Of a DNA stretch of 64,000 nucleotides, positions 28,970-37,468 are shown piece after piece; the stretch's first letter is position 1, and each line of letters begins with the position of its first letter. A program made the translations under genes and the position numbers. Location of the stretch: assembly GCA_020622165.1 (NCBI GenBank), contig JACNMN010000001.1, positions 434,001 through 498,000 on the forward strand. The letters are read 5' to 3'. The DNA comes from Boseongicola sp. H5. GTDB lineage: Bacteria; Pseudomonadota; Alphaproteobacteria; Rhodobacterales; Rhodobacteraceae. Below the pieces are notes generated by a model. That model saw only the letters and a program-made list of their open reading frames with translations. It did no database searches and was not told the DNA's origin.

Positions 28970-29959
28970 ATGCAGCCCGGACCCGGAAATCTGATCACGG
29001 ACATCAAGGGCCTGCGCGTCGGCAACGCCGCCGATGCGGAGATCAAGACCGGCTGCACGGTGCTGGTGGCCGACAGGCCCTTCACCGCCGCCGTGCATGT
29101 CATGGGCGGCGCGCCCGGCACCCGCGAAACCGACCTTCTGGCCCCCGACAAGACCGTGCAGCAGGTCGATGCGCTGGTTCTGTCCGGCGGCTCCGCCTTC
29201 GGGCTGGATGCCGCCTCGGGCGTGGCGGATGCGCTTCGGAAGGAGGGGCGCGGTTTCGCCGTGGGCGATGTTACGGTGCCCATCGTACCCGCCGCGATCC
29301 TGTTCGATCTGATCAACGGCGGACAGAAGGACTGGGCGCAGAACCCCTACAAGGCGCTTGGCGCCGCCGCGCTGGCCCATGCGGCGGAGGATTTCGCCCT
29401 TGGCACGGCCGGGGCCGGCACCGGCGCGCTGATCGCGGATCTCAAGGGCGGGCTCGGCTCGGCCTCCCTGAAGGTCGGGCGCTATACGGTGGGGGCACTG
29501 GTCGCTGTCAATGCGCTCGGCCGGGTCACGGTGGGCGAAGGCCCGCATTTCTGGGCCGCGCCGTTCGAGTTCGGGAGCGAGTTCGGCGGATTGGGCCCGG
29601 CGCGCGATTTCGATCCCTCCGCGCCCGCGCCTGTCAAGGGCGGCGGTCAGGCCACGACCATCGCGATTGTCGCGACCGACGCGGAGCTGACCCAGTCCCA
29701 GGCCAGCCGTCTCGCCACCGCCGCCCATGACGGAATGGCGCGCGCGATCTATCCCAGCCATACGCCCATGGATGGCGATCTGGTCTTCGTGGCGGCCACC
29801 GGCACGACCCCGCTTGAGGCACCGGAGGCAGATCTGCTCCGCCTTGGCAACGCCGCCGCGCTTTGCCTGGCGCGCGCCATCGCCCGCGGCGTCTATCATG
29901 CGACCCCCGCCACGGGCGACCTGCAACCCACATGGGCCGCGCGGTTTTCTTCGACCTAG
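28970..29959 (+). CDS. P1 family (DmpA/NylC-like) peptidase
   Basis: This 329-residue N-terminal-nucleophile hydrolase has the opening ITDIKGLRVGNA, the oxyanion-type block VLSGGSAFGLDAASGV and the late GDLVFVAATG strand. P1 proteins self-cleave into two chains and act as L-aminopeptidase/D-esterases or on beta-peptides and nylon oligomers. The expected cleavage site is Ala228-Thr229 (GQATTIAIV); many relatives have Asn or Gly before the nucleophile. It is the last gene of the importer operon, which fits hydrolysis of the transported peptide or amide. A terminator follows. Confidence 0.9.
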   Translation: MQPGPGNLITDIKGLRVGNAADAEIKTGCTVLVADRPFTAAVHVMGGAPGTRETDLLAPDKTVQQVDALVLSGGSAFGLDAASGVADALRKEGRGFAVGDVTVPIVPAAILFDLINGGQKDWAQNPYKALGAAALAHAAEDFALGTAGAGTGALIADLKGGLGSASLKVGRYTVGALVAVNALGRVTVGEGPHFWAAPFEFGSEFGGLGPARDFDPSAPAPVKGGGQATTIAIVATDAELTQSQASRLATAAHDGMARAIYPSHTPMDGDLVFVAATGTTPLEAPEADLLRLGNAAALCLARAIARGVYHATPATGDLQPTWAARFSST

Positions 29960-30025
29960 CCGGCGGCTCCCGGCTTCCCGAAAACCTCCCGCCAGAGGCT
30001 CCCCGGCCATTATCCAGCCCAAAAC

Positions 30026-30056
30026 AAAAACCCCCGGCGGTCCACCGGGGGTTTTT
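30026..30056. terminator. bidirectional rho-independent terminator
   Basis: This is a 12-bp perfect stem AAAAACCCCCGG/CCGGGGGTTTTT with a 7-base loop. A- and T-runs flank it on both sides, so it can serve both the P1 peptidase operon (+) and atpF (-). Confidence 0.9.
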
Positions 30057-30079
30057 GCAGGGTTGGGTACCAGGCCGGT

Positions 30080-30652
30080 TCAGTGAAGCCGGGCTTCGAC
30101 CTCGGTGATGGCGTTGTCGATCAGCTTGTTGGCCTCGGCCGCCGTGGTCTGCGCCGCGATCACCTGCGCCGCCGCGGCCACGGCCACGTCTACCGCGCGA
30201 TTGCGCACGTCACGGACCGCCGATTGCTCGGCGCTGGCGATCTGATCCTCCGCCGCCTGCAACCGCCGCGCGATCGAGGCTTTGAGATCTGCCTTGGCCT
30301 GCTCCGCCGCCGCCGCCGCGTCCTCCCGGGCGGAGGCCACGATCCGTTCGGATTGCGCCGCGACTTCACGCTGCTTGCGCTCGTAGCTGGCAAGGATCGT
30401 CTGCGCTTCCTCGCGCAGCGCGCGCGCCTCGTCCAGATCGGCCCTGATCTGGCGTGCGCGGTTGTCCAGCATCCCGCCCAGCATGGAGGGGACGTTGAAA
30501 TAGAACAGGATGGCCAGGAACAGCAGGAAGCCGATCAGCACCACGAAATCGGTGTTGAACAGCGACGTGAAGTCGTAGCTGCTGTAGCCGTCCTCGCCCG
30601 CGGCAAAGACAGGCGTCGCCAGGACGGAGGCAGCAATCACATAGCGCATCAT
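30080..30652 (-). CDS. atpF: F0F1 ATP synthase subunit b
   Basis: This is a 190-residue peripheral-stalk subunit. It has an N-terminal signal-like segment, a transmembrane helix ([19 protein letters not shown], about 31-50) and a long charged coiled coil up to the C-terminus. It holds F1 against rotation. It is the last gene of the atp F0 operon, overlapping the b' stop by four bases. The F1 genes are not here, as is usual in alphaproteobacteria. Confidence 0.95.
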   Translation of the reverse strand: MMRYVIAASVLATPVFAAGEDGYSSYDFTSLFNTDFVVLIGFLLFLAILFYFNVPSMLGGMLDNRARQIRADLDEARALREEAQTILASYERKQREVAAQSERIVASAREDAAAAAEQAKADLKASIARRLQAAEDQIASAEQSAVRDVRNRAVDVAVAAAAQVIAAQTTAAEANKLIDNAITEVEARLH

Positions 30653-31194
30653 TGGCGTCCCCCCTGCATCCGTTCGGCAACGGCATCCTTTACCGCGGCC
30701 GCATCCGCCTTGCCCTCGGACAGGGCCGCCACAAGTGCGGTCGCGGTATCCCGCGCCACCTCTTCGACGCTTTGCATCGCGCCGGCCCGGATCTCGCCGA
30801 TGCGCGCTTCGCTTTCGGCGACCTTGGCGGCAATCTCGGCATCCGCATGCGCCGTGGCTTCGGCCAGTTCGGCCTGAATCTCGGCGCGGGTCTCGGCAAT
30901 GATCTCCTGCGCCTCGGCGCGGGCATCGGCAAGCGCCTTGTTATACGCCTCCTCCGCATCGCTGGCCTGACGTTTCAGGTCTTCGGCGGCGGCAATGTCA
31001 TTCGTGATCGTGCCCTGGCGTTCGGCCAGAACCGCCCCGATCCGCGGCAGCGCGATGCGCGACAGGATCAGGTAGATCACGATCAACGTCACCACGAGCC
31101 AGAAAATCTGGTTCGGGAACGTGGAAAATTCGAGCTGCGGCATGCCCGCCGCACCGGCGGCTTCTTCTGCAGCTACAAGGGCTTCATCGGCCAT
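30649..31194 (-). CDS. atpG: F0F1 ATP synthase subunit b'
   Basis: This is a 181-residue second stalk subunit. A hydrophobic helix ([20 protein letters not shown], about 30-49) is followed by an Ala/Glu-rich coiled coil. A divergent b' partner is typical of photosynthetic and alphaproteobacterial ATP synthases, where b and b' form a heterodimer. It lies between atpE (79 bases upstream) and atpF (overlapping). In this setting the gene is also called atpX or atpF2; the atpG symbol follows alphaproteobacterial usage and must not be confused with the gamma subunit. Confidence 0.94.
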   Translation of the reverse strand: MADEALVAAEEAAGAAGMPQLEFSTFPNQIFWLVVTLIVIYLILSRIALPRIGAVLAERQGTITNDIAAAEDLKRQASDAEEAYNKALADARAEAQEIIAETRAEIQAELAEATAHADAEIAAKVAESEARIGEIRAGAMQSVEEVARDTATALVAALSEGKADAAAVKDAVAERMQGGRQ

Positions 31195-31273
31195 CTTGTC
31201 CTCCTGGAACCGGGATTACACCGGGCCACCCGCGCAGTGCGGATGACCCGGACGTAAGGATGGTTCGGGTGGC

Positions 31274-31510
31274 TCAGACGGCGAACATCAACAGCAGAGC
31301 GACGAGGAACGCGAAGATCCCGAGCGCTTCCGCAAATGCGATACCGATGAAGAGCGTCGCGGTCTGACCGGCGGCCGCGGACGGGTTGCGCAGCGCGCCC
31401 GCCAGGAAGTTGCCGGCCACATGGCCCACACCGATGGCGGCGGCACCGGAGCCGATGGCTGCCAGACCTGCACCGATGAATTGGCCCATATTTGCGATAT
31501 CGCCTTCCAT
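31274..31510 (-). CDS. atpE: F0F1 ATP synthase subunit c
   Basis: This 78-residue proteolipid is a two-helix hairpin with the glycine-rich first helix ([17 protein letters not shown]) and the proton-carrying Glu in the second helix ([20 protein letters not shown]). Many c subunits form the rotating ring. Position in the order I-B-E-F'-F is standard. The final residues are very hydrophobic, as in relatives. Confidence 0.97.
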   Translation of the reverse strand: MEGDIANMGQFIGAGLAAIGSGAAAIGVGHVAGNFLAGALRNPSAAAGQTATLFIGIAFAEALGIFAFLVALLLMFAV

Positions 31511-31564
31511 GATCGTCTCTCCTTACGTTGGAATTGGCTAAGATTTCGAACCCTGACCGCCGCC

Positions 31565-32425
31565 CTAGTGGTGCGGATGAAGCGCGTCTTTAAGATAGAC
31601 GCAGGTCAGGATGGTGAAGACATAGGCCTGGATGGCGCTGACCAGCACCTCGAGACCGTAGATTGCGATGACGCCGATGATCGGCGCGACGGCGCCCACG
31701 CCCAGCGCCCCGGCGAAGCCCGCGAACACCTTCAGAACGGCGTGGCCCGCCATGACGTTGCCGGCCAGACGAATGGAATGGCTGACCGGGCGGACGAAAT
31801 AGGAAATCAGCTCGATGACCGCGAGGATGGGCCGCAGCACGAGGGGGGCGGACGACACCCAGAAGAGGCTCAGAAAGCCCGCTCCGTTCTTGATGAAGCC
31901 AAGGATCGTGACGGTCAGGAAAACGGCCCCGGCCATCACCGCGGTCACCGCGATATGGCTGGTGGAAGTGAAGCTGCCGGGGATCAGCCCAAGGAAGTTC
32001 GCGAACAGGATGAACAGGAACAGGGTGAAGATATACGGGAAATAGGGCAGCGCATCCTTGCCGGCCACGTCTTCCACCATCTTGCGGACAAAGCCGTAGG
32101 CCAGTTCGGCCACCGACTGGACCCGGCTGGGAATGACCGCGCGCCCGCGCGTGCCCAGCACCATCAGCGCCGTGATCGCCAGGATCGCGGCCGCCATCCA
32201 GACCGTGGAGTTCGTCACCGTGTACCAGTGGATCGGGCCATCGCCGAAGAACGGCTCGATGATGAACTGGTCCATCGGGTGGATCGACAGACCGCTTTCG
32301 TAATCGTCCATCAGACCGAGGATGAACAGCACGACCGCAACGCCGATAAGACCGAAGGCAATGAGGCGACCGGAGCCGGATTGCGCCGTTTGGGTGTCGC
32401 CAGAGGTGTTGCTATCCGTTGCCAC
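31565..32425 (-). CDS. atpB: F0F1 ATP synthase subunit a
   Basis: This 286-residue polytopic membrane protein forms the proton half-channels next to the c ring. The essential arginine is in the helix [16 protein letters not shown], and the C-terminal helix carries the conserved Gln in [18 protein letters not shown]. The N-terminal ~25 residues (Thr/Ser/Gln rich) look like a lineage-specific extension. It starts three bases after the stop of atpI. Confidence 0.96.
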   Translation of the reverse strand: MATDSNTSGDTQTAQSGSGRLIAFGLIGVAVVLFILGLMDDYESGLSIHPMDQFIIEPFFGDGPIHWYTVTNSTVWMAAAILAITALMVLGTRGRAVIPSRVQSVAELAYGFVRKMVEDVAGKDALPYFPYIFTLFLFILFANFLGLIPGSFTSTSHIAVTAVMAGAVFLTVTILGFIKNGAGFLSLFWVSSAPLVLRPILAVIELISYFVRPVSHSIRLAGNVMAGHAVLKVFAGFAGALGVGAVAPIIGVIAIYGLEVLVSAIQAYVFTILTCVYLKDALHPHH

Positions 32426-32428
32426 GTC

Positions 32429-32746
32429 TTATTCCCCTTCGTCTTTCGCCTCTGCCTGGCGCTGCATTTCCTGCGCCGAGCGGATCATCGTCTTCACCCC
32501 GGCGATGAAGCCGAGAAGCGTGAATATCACCATCAGCCACGGCCGGGTGCCCAGAAGCGTATCCAGCCCGTATCCGATGCCGAACCCGATCCCGAGACCG
32601 GCCACCAGTTCGATCACCATTCGCCAGGCATGCTGCGCCTGAGAATAATGCTCCTCGGTATGGGGTTTGCTGTCTTGCGCGCCCTTGGCTCTGGCCAGCC
32701 GCTCCTCTAGCGCCTTGAGGCGGTCGGGATCGGGTTGGTCAGGCAT
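32429..32746 (-). CDS. atpI: AtpZ/AtpI-family ATP synthase assembly protein
   Basis: This 105-residue protein has two transmembrane helices (VIELVAGLGIGFGIGYGLD and LMVIFTLLGFIAGVKTMI) with a Gly-rich turn, as in AtpI/AtpZ. A charged N-terminal helix and a C-terminal tail complete it. It helps c-ring assembly or ion homeostasis. The ATG at 32746 has AAGGGG upstream; the frame stays open to 32908, but the extra part lacks gene character. It is the first gene of the atp F0 operon, divergent from an ArsR regulator. Confidence 0.9.
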   Translation of the reverse strand: MPDQPDPDRLKALEERLARAKGAQDSKPHTEEHYSQAQHAWRMVIELVAGLGIGFGIGYGLDTLLGTRPWLMVIFTLLGFIAGVKTMIRSAQEMQRQAEAKDEGE

Positions 32747-32953
32747 CGCGGGACACCCCTTCGAGGTTCGGGCGGAAGCTAGCAGAGCCGCGCGCAGAGT
32801 CAACGCGCGAAACGCACCGGCAAAAACCGGCCAATGCATTGAAGAGAAAAGAGAAGTTTCAGGCGCGACACTGGCGCCACGCCGCATGTGGGATTGGCGC
32901 ATATTCAACCGGATGGTTGACGATTGCGGTGCGCTGCGCTTTTAACCACCCCC

Positions 32954-33286
32954 ATGCCCGATCGTCTGGACACCACATTTGCCGCCCTTGCCGACCCGAC
33001 GCGGCGGCAGATCCTGTCGATGCTGCTGGAAGACGACATGGCGGTCACGGATGTGGCCGAGCCGTTCGAGATGTCCCTGGCCGCGATTTCCAAGCATCTC
33101 GCCATACTCACCCGCGCCGGTCTCATCACGCAGGAGAAGCGCGGACGGGTGAAATGGTGCAAGCTGGATCCCGATGCGATGAAGGATGCGTCCGTCTGGA
33201 TGCAGGGCTTCGGGCAGTTCGATCCGGTGAACCTTGAGGCGTTCGAGGCCTATCTGGCCGAAACCGGTCTGGATCGGGACGGGTGA
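32954..33286 (+). CDS. ArsR-family winged-helix transcription regulator
   Basis: This is a 110-residue DNA-binding protein. The winged helix spans about 5-80: ADPTRRQILSML, then the recognition helix in MSLAAISKHLAILTRAGL and the wing EKRGRVKWCKL. It has a single cysteine and no CxC metal site, so it belongs to the metal-independent ArsR group often paired with SRPBCC (AHSA1) proteins; none is adjacent here. It diverges from the atp operon with a 207-base gap and is followed by two tiny ORFs on the other strand. Confidence 0.88.
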   Translation: MPDRLDTTFAALADPTRRQILSMLLEDDMAVTDVAEPFEMSLAAISKHLAILTRAGLITQEKRGRVKWCKLDPDAMKDASVWMQGFGQFDPVNLEAFEAYLAETGLDRDG

Positions 33287-33295
33287 CCGTTCAGA

Positions 33296-33370
33296 TCAGA
33301 GGATACCCGCAAGCCGCAGGATGACGACCACGACCACGACGAGGCCGATGACATAAAAGATATTTCTCAT
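33296..33370 (-). CDS. 24-residue hydrophobic peptide (tandem pair, downstream member)
   Basis: This ORF of 25 codons encodes MRNIFYVIGLVV followed by a Val-rich helix and ending RLAGIL. The core IGLVVVVVVI is shared with the next entry, and the DNA encoding the two cores is repeated. A GAGG lies 5-6 bases before the ATG. The peptide would be a single transmembrane helix with a positively charged N-terminus. Its stop is 10 bases from the end of the ArsR gene on the opposite strand. I do not recognise a named family. Small membrane peptides of this kind may act as stress proteins, toxins or regulators of a larger membrane partner. Confidence 0.6.
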   Translation of the reverse strand: MRNIFYVIGLVVVVVVILRLAGIL

Positions 33371-33377
33371 GAGGACC

Positions 33378-33443
33378 TCAGATAAAATTGATGATGGCGA
33401 CGACGACCACGACGAGGCCGATAAGGGTCAGTATACCACGCAT
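33378..33443 (-). CDS. 21-residue hydrophobic peptide (tandem pair, upstream member)
   Basis: This ORF of 22 codons encodes MRGILTLIGLVV followed by VVVAIINFI. It aligns with the 24-residue neighbour over IGLVVVVV, and the two are separated by only 7 bases, so they are probably co-transcribed. A GGAG lies 7 bases before the ATG. No charged residue occurs after Arg2, so a single membrane helix is expected. The paralogy of two adjacent ORFs, each with its own RBS, argues against chance. Confidence 0.6.
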   Translation of the reverse strand: MRGILTLIGLVVVVVAIINFI

Positions 33444-33678
33444 GAGAAATCTCCGAATTTTTTGTTCTATGCCAGTTCAACGCCCCGTCAGGGGGTTCGG
33501 TTCCCATATTCGCCCCGATCAGGCCGCGCGGCGTTGGCGGGCCGTCCCGAACCGGGGCCTGTCGCGGGAAGGTTGATGCCCTTCCGGCGACGCCCGCGGG
33601 GGTCCGCGCGATTGAACCCCGATGACAGGTGCGCCGACATATGCATGATTGTCCGCACATCACGAAGGAAGCTGTCCC

Positions 33679-34317
33679 ATGCGCCATGCCCTGCCCCTCA
33701 CCCTTGCGGTCATGCTTGCCGCGCCCGCCGGGGCGCAGACCTGCGACGGCCCGGTCGGCCCGATCGAAAGCTGCGTCGTCGGCGCATGGATCGGATCCAG
33801 CACGATCCCCGAGGCGATGGAGCGGGCGATGCGCGCCATGCCGGAGAACGTGCGCGCCAATTTCAACGATTTCGGGCGGCCGGTCGCGATGATCATCTAC
33901 GAGGACGGATTTTTCGAGACCTTCCCGATGGGCGCCAATGGCAATGCCGTGTTCGAAGACGATGACGGCAATGTCACGCGGGTGGAGATGAACGCGCAGA
34001 CGATCACCTCGGCCGGTTACCTGACCGCGATGGGTGGCATGCTGGACATCTGTCACCTGCCGGGCGGCGGCGGCGGCCTTACGGGCGAGATGACGGTCAC
34101 CACATCCGATGGCAGTGCGACCGTGCCGCTTGCGCCTCCGCCCGGCCCGCAAAGCTTCAACCCCGTGATCACCTACACCTGTTCGGGCAACTCCATGCAG
34201 CAGATGGTGGCCCTGCCCGCGCCTCTGGGCACGATCACCTACGATCTGGCCCGCGTACCGCTTTCCGCCTTTCCCGAGGAGATGCGCGACCGGGTGGAAG
34301 ATCTGCCGACGGATTGA
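33679..34317 (+). CDS. secreted uncharacterised protein
   Basis: This 212-residue exported protein has a Sec signal peptide (cleavage near AGAQTC, residue ~19). The mature part begins with QTCDGPVGPIESCVVGAWIG, a short Cys-containing segment. It then looks like a beta-rich lipocalin-like domain (MIIYEDGFFETFPMG) with Cys in YTCSGNSMQQM, so disulfides are likely. The RBS is GAAGGAAG. I do not recognise the family. The gene ends 4 bases before the converging ClbS-like gene. Confidence 0.7.
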   Translation: MRHALPLTLAVMLAAPAGAQTCDGPVGPIESCVVGAWIGSSTIPEAMERAMRAMPENVRANFNDFGRPVAMIIYEDGFFETFPMGANGNAVFEDDDGNVTRVEMNAQTITSAGYLTAMGGMLDICHLPGGGGGLTGEMTVTTSDGSATVPLAPPPGPQSFNPVITYTCSGNSMQQMVALPAPLGTITYDLARVPLSAFPEEMRDRVEDLPTD

Positions 34318-34321
34318 GCGC

Positions 34322-34816
34322 TCAACCTGCCTGTTTCAGGCAGGACCGGATGAATTTCGCGGCCGAGCGGTAATGGCTGGGCCCTGACGCCTCCGCATAG
34401 CGCCCGATGGTCCATCCGGTGGCCCCCGGCATGGTCTGCCCGTAAAGCGACGCATCGGTCCCGGCCTGCATGAAATCCAGAAGCCGCCCATGCGCGCGGG
34501 CCAGCCACGCCCTGGCGTCATCCCAGGACATATCGGCATAGCGCCGCCGCAACTCCGCGTTATAGGGCTTGAGCTGGTTCCATTTCACGCCCTCGTCGGG
34601 GATATGCACCGGCCCGCCCGCCGCGGCCTGATCCAGCCATTTGAAGAACAGCCCGCTCCAATGGGCCCGGTGGGTGACGATATCCTTGATCGAGGTATCG
34701 TCCTCGAATTTCCGCTCCGCCAGATCGGCGGGAATATCGGCGATCAGGGCCTCCAGCTTGGCGTAGTCCTTCCGGGTGACGGCGATCAGGTCTTCGCGAT
34801 TGGTGGCGGCGGGCAT
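34322..34816 (-). CDS. ClbS/DfsB-family four-helix bundle protein
   Basis: This 164-residue protein has the DinB-like fold of the ClbS/DfsB group. It shows an N-terminal helix REDLIAVTRKDYAKLEALI, then SIKDIVTHRAHWSGLFFKWL (with the conserved His), the KWNQLKPYNAELRRRY block and a C-terminal helix. ClbS protects producers from colibactin; most relatives are of unknown role and may bind metal or small molecules. It is monocistronic, 61 bases after the EamA transporter on the same strand. Confidence 0.85.
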   Translation of the reverse strand: MPAATNREDLIAVTRKDYAKLEALIADIPADLAERKFEDDTSIKDIVTHRAHWSGLFFKWLDQAAAGGPVHIPDEGVKWNQLKPYNAELRRRYADMSWDDARAWLARAHGRLLDFMQAGTDASLYGQTMPGATGWTIGRYAEASGPSHYRSAAKFIRSCLKQAG

Positions 34817-34877
34817 GAGACATTCCTTTCACATGCAGTTATTTTTGCACTGCGCGGAGGCGCGTCCTTGACCCAGG

Positions 34878-35777
34878 TCAACCCGCGCCTTCATCCTTCA
34901 GCAGCATCGCCAGCGCCAGAACGGTCAGCCCCACGCCCGCAAGGATCAGCACGCCGGGCACGGGCTGTCCCAGCGCCATTTCCCACAGGATCACCCAGGA
35001 TGGCGTCAGATAGGTATAGGCCATCACCTTCGATGCGGGCAGCCGCAGGGTCGCGAACTGCACCAGAAACACGGTGGTCGAGCTGGCGATGACGGCGACA
35101 TAGACCAGCGTGATCCAGACCAGCGGGCGCAGACCGGCCCAGTCGGTTTCCGCCAGATCCCGCCAGCCCCAGACCAGCAGAACCAGCGCACAGGCCAGAA
35201 GCGTGCCGAAGGTGAAGCTCAAGACCGGCTCCCCCCGGTTCAGGAGCCGCACGGCGGGCGTATAGGCCGCGTGGCAGATGCAGCCCCAGAAGAAGATCCA
35301 CTCTCCGCGCCCGATCTCGAAGGCCAGAAGCGCCGACAGATCGGCGCGGAAAATCACCCAGAGCGCACCCGCCGCGCCGACGGCGAGCGCCACGCCCATG
35401 CGCGGCGTGGTCGCCTGCCGCAGCATCAGCCAGCCAAAACCCGCAGCCATGACTGGCGTCAACGTGAAAACCGCCGCGGCGGAAACGGGCGGGGCCGTTT
35501 TCAGCCCTTCGAACATGGTAACGAAATAGACCGCGAAAAGCCCGCCGAGGATGAAGTACCGCCAGGGCGCGACCGCAACCGCGCGAAACCCGCCGCCCCG
35601 CGCCGCGATCACCCCGGCGATCACCGCCGCGGCGATGGCGAAGCGCACGGCGTTCAGCGCGGCGGGCGAAATCTCGTTCGCGATCTGCCCGCCAAGCGAA
35701 AACGATCCGGCAATCAACGCGGAAAAGGCCAGCATCGCAAGATGCCCCTGCCGGGCAGGTGACAGGGCCTCAGCCAT
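34878..35777 (-). CDS. EamA/DMT-superfamily transporter
   Basis: This 299-residue protein has ten predicted helices arranged as two EamA repeats (first about 15-145, second about 160-290). Features such as LKTAPPVSAAAVFTLTPVM are typical of RhaT/YdcZ-like drug/metabolite exporters. Substrate is unknown; such proteins often export amino acids or purines. It is transcribed after the LysR gene, 6 bases apart, so the regulator and the transporter may form an operon. Confidence 0.88.
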   Translation of the reverse strand: MAEALSPARQGHLAMLAFSALIAGSFSLGGQIANEISPAALNAVRFAIAAAVIAGVIAARGGGFRAVAVAPWRYFILGGLFAVYFVTMFEGLKTAPPVSAAAVFTLTPVMAAGFGWLMLRQATTPRMGVALAVGAAGALWVIFRADLSALLAFEIGRGEWIFFWGCICHAAYTPAVRLLNRGEPVLSFTFGTLLACALVLLVWGWRDLAETDWAGLRPLVWITLVYVAVIASSTTVFLVQFATLRLPASKVMAYTYLTPSWVILWEMALGQPVPGVLILAGVGLTVLALAMLLKDEGAG

Positions 35778-35783
35778 GCCGTT

Positions 35784-36668
35784 TCAATCCACCGGCCAGG
35801 TTTTCACCTCTTCCTTCAGGAACCGCAGGAAGGTCTGCACCTTTGCCGTCCGGTGCAGGTCCATATGGGTGACCAGCCACAGCTTGGCGGACCATTCCTC
35901 AAGGCTCGGCAGCATATCGACCAGATCCTCGGTCCCGTCGCGATCCCATGCGGGCAGAAAGCCGATGCCGATCCCGGCCATGATCGCATCCTTGACCGCG
36001 CGCATCTCGGTCGTGCGGAAGTAAATGCTGGTTTCCGGCACCATCTGGGTCAGCCAGCGCAGAAAGGGTGCGCGCGGCGTCTCCACCGAGGAGCCGATGA
36101 AGCGGTGCCGGTCCAGATTCGTATCGTCCAGCGCCCCGTATCTCGCCACGTAATCCTTGTGCGCGACAAGGCGGATGGTCTGGGTGAAGAACGGCTGCAC
36201 GATATTGTCGGGCTGTTCGGGCAGGGCACCGGCCCGGATCGCCACATGCGCCTCGCCGTATTCAAGGCGGAACAGGCGGTTGTCGGTCACCAGCCGGACG
36301 CGCAGTTCCGAATGCTGATCCTGAAATCGGGCGATTGCCGGGATGAAGAGCGGGGAGAGGGACTCCAGCGACGTCACGATCAGCTCGCCCGTCACCTCGT
36401 TGCCACGCCCCTTGATCCGGCCCGCAAGCTGGGTGAACTGGTCGTCCGCCCCGCTGGCCACGCTCAGCAGATCCTGCCCCGCCTCGGTCGCGGTATAGCC
36501 GCGGGCATGGCGCTGGAACAGCTTGGCGCCCAGCCGCCCCTCCAGCGCATCGATATGGCGGATCACGGTGGCATGATGCACGCCCAGAACCTCCGCCGCG
36601 CCGCTGACCGTGCCCATCCGCGCGACCTGATAGGCCGTGCGGATCTCATCCCAGTGATCAAATGACAT
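35784..36668 (-). CDS. LysR-family transcriptional regulator
   Basis: This 294-residue protein has the HTH in residues ~6-65 (YQVARMGTVSGAAEVLGVHHATVIRHIDALE) and a co-inducer domain after it. It is related to the group of regulators with WDEIRTAYQVARMG-type starts. The ATG at 36668 is chosen because the HTH begins there; a longer frame to 36893 overlaps the azoreductase on the other strand. It diverges from azoR over a 111-base AT-rich gap with a candidate operator, which suggests that it controls azoR and itself. Confidence 0.9.
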   Translation of the reverse strand: MSFDHWDEIRTAYQVARMGTVSGAAEVLGVHHATVIRHIDALEGRLGAKLFQRHARGYTATEAGQDLLSVASGADDQFTQLAGRIKGRGNEVTGELIVTSLESLSPLFIPAIARFQDQHSELRVRLVTDNRLFRLEYGEAHVAIRAGALPEQPDNIVQPFFTQTIRLVAHKDYVARYGALDDTNLDRHRFIGSSVETPRAPFLRWLTQMVPETSIYFRTTEMRAVKDAIMAGIGIGFLPAWDRDGTEDLVDMLPSLEEWSAKLWLVTHMDLHRTAKVQTFLRFLKEEVKTWPVD

Positions 36669-36692
36669 CTCTGTGCACTCCCACACATAGTT

Positions 36693-36715
36693 ACACATAT
36701 TTGGGCATATTGTGT
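36693..36715. promoter_or_regulatory. imperfect palindrome between LysR and azoR genes (candidate operator)
   Basis: The arms ACACATAT and ATATTGTGT flank TTGGGC in the divergent intergenic region. The ACACA/TGTGT ends match; one base is offset. LysR proteins bind T-N11-A type dyads in such positions. The symmetry is imperfect, so the call is tentative. Confidence 0.35.
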
Positions 36716-36779
36716 TCATCCTCGCAAGGATCATTTTCAGCAACACCGACCGCAACAGGTGTTCAAAAGGATCTGCCCC

Positions 36780-37370
36780 ATGACCAACTCCATTCTCCGC
36801 ATCGATGCCTCCGCGCGCCGCGCGGGCTCCGTCTCCCGCGATCTGACTGACCGGATCATTGCCCGCCTCGGGGGAGATGCCTCCGTTGTCCACCGCGATC
36901 TGGCCGACGGCCTGCCGCTGATCGACGAGGCCTGGATCGGCGCGAATTTCACCCCCGCCCCGGACCGGACGGAGGCACAGCGCGCAACGCTGGAGCTGTC
37001 GGATACGCTGATCGCCGAGATCGGGGCCGCGCGCACGATTGTCATCGGCACGCCGATCTACAATTTCGGGGTGCCCGCCGCGCTCAAGGCCTGGGTCGAC
37101 CTTGTTGCCCGCGCCGGCGTTACCTTCAGCTACAGCGAAAGCGGCCCGGTCGGCCTGCTCACAGGCAAACGCGCCATCGTCGCCATCGCGTCAGGCGGCA
37201 CACGGGTCGGATCCGAGATCGACTTCGCGGCCGGATATCTCCGCCATGTTCTGGGCTTCATCGGCATTCAGGAGGTCGATTTCGTCACCGCCGACCAGTT
37301 GATGATCGATGCGGAAAGCACCTTGAAATCCGCCCATGACCAGGTGGCCGGTCTGGCCATCGCCGCCTGA
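36780..37370 (+). CDS. azoR: FMN-dependent NADH-azoreductase
   Basis: This 196-residue flavodoxin-like enzyme has the FMN-phosphate loop near the N-terminus (RIDASARRAGSVSRDLTD), GTPIYNFGVPAALKAWVDL and the ASGGTRVGSE loop. AzoR reduces quinones and azo compounds with NADH, and often serves electrophile or quinone stress. The ATG at 36780 follows AAAAGG. Divergent LysR control, usual for this family, is suggested by the neighbour. A GC-rich hairpin follows the stop. Confidence 0.92.
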   Translation: MTNSILRIDASARRAGSVSRDLTDRIIARLGGDASVVHRDLADGLPLIDEAWIGANFTPAPDRTEAQRATLELSDTLIAEIGAARTIVIGTPIYNFGVPAALKAWVDLVARAGVTFSYSESGPVGLLTGKRAIVAIASGGTRVGSEIDFAAGYLRHVLGFIGIQEVDFVTADQLMIDAESTLKSAHDQVAGLAIAA

Positions 37371-37381
37371 GCGGCGGCGGC

Positions 37382-37421
37382 CCGGGTCTGGCCCGGCAGG
37401 TACGGGCCGGGCCGGACCCGG
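37382..37421 (+). terminator. GC-rich hairpin after azoR (terminator-like)
   Basis: This is a 13-bp stem (CCGGGTCTGGCCC with complement including one G-U pair) around a 14-base loop, 11 bases after the azoR stop. It lacks an immediate T-run; TTTT appears only 10 bases later. It may end or stabilise the azoR transcript. Confidence 0.45.
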
Positions 37422-37468
37422 CAATCGCGCGTTTTGCCAAACAAAATTGCCATGCTAGGCTCCCGCTC

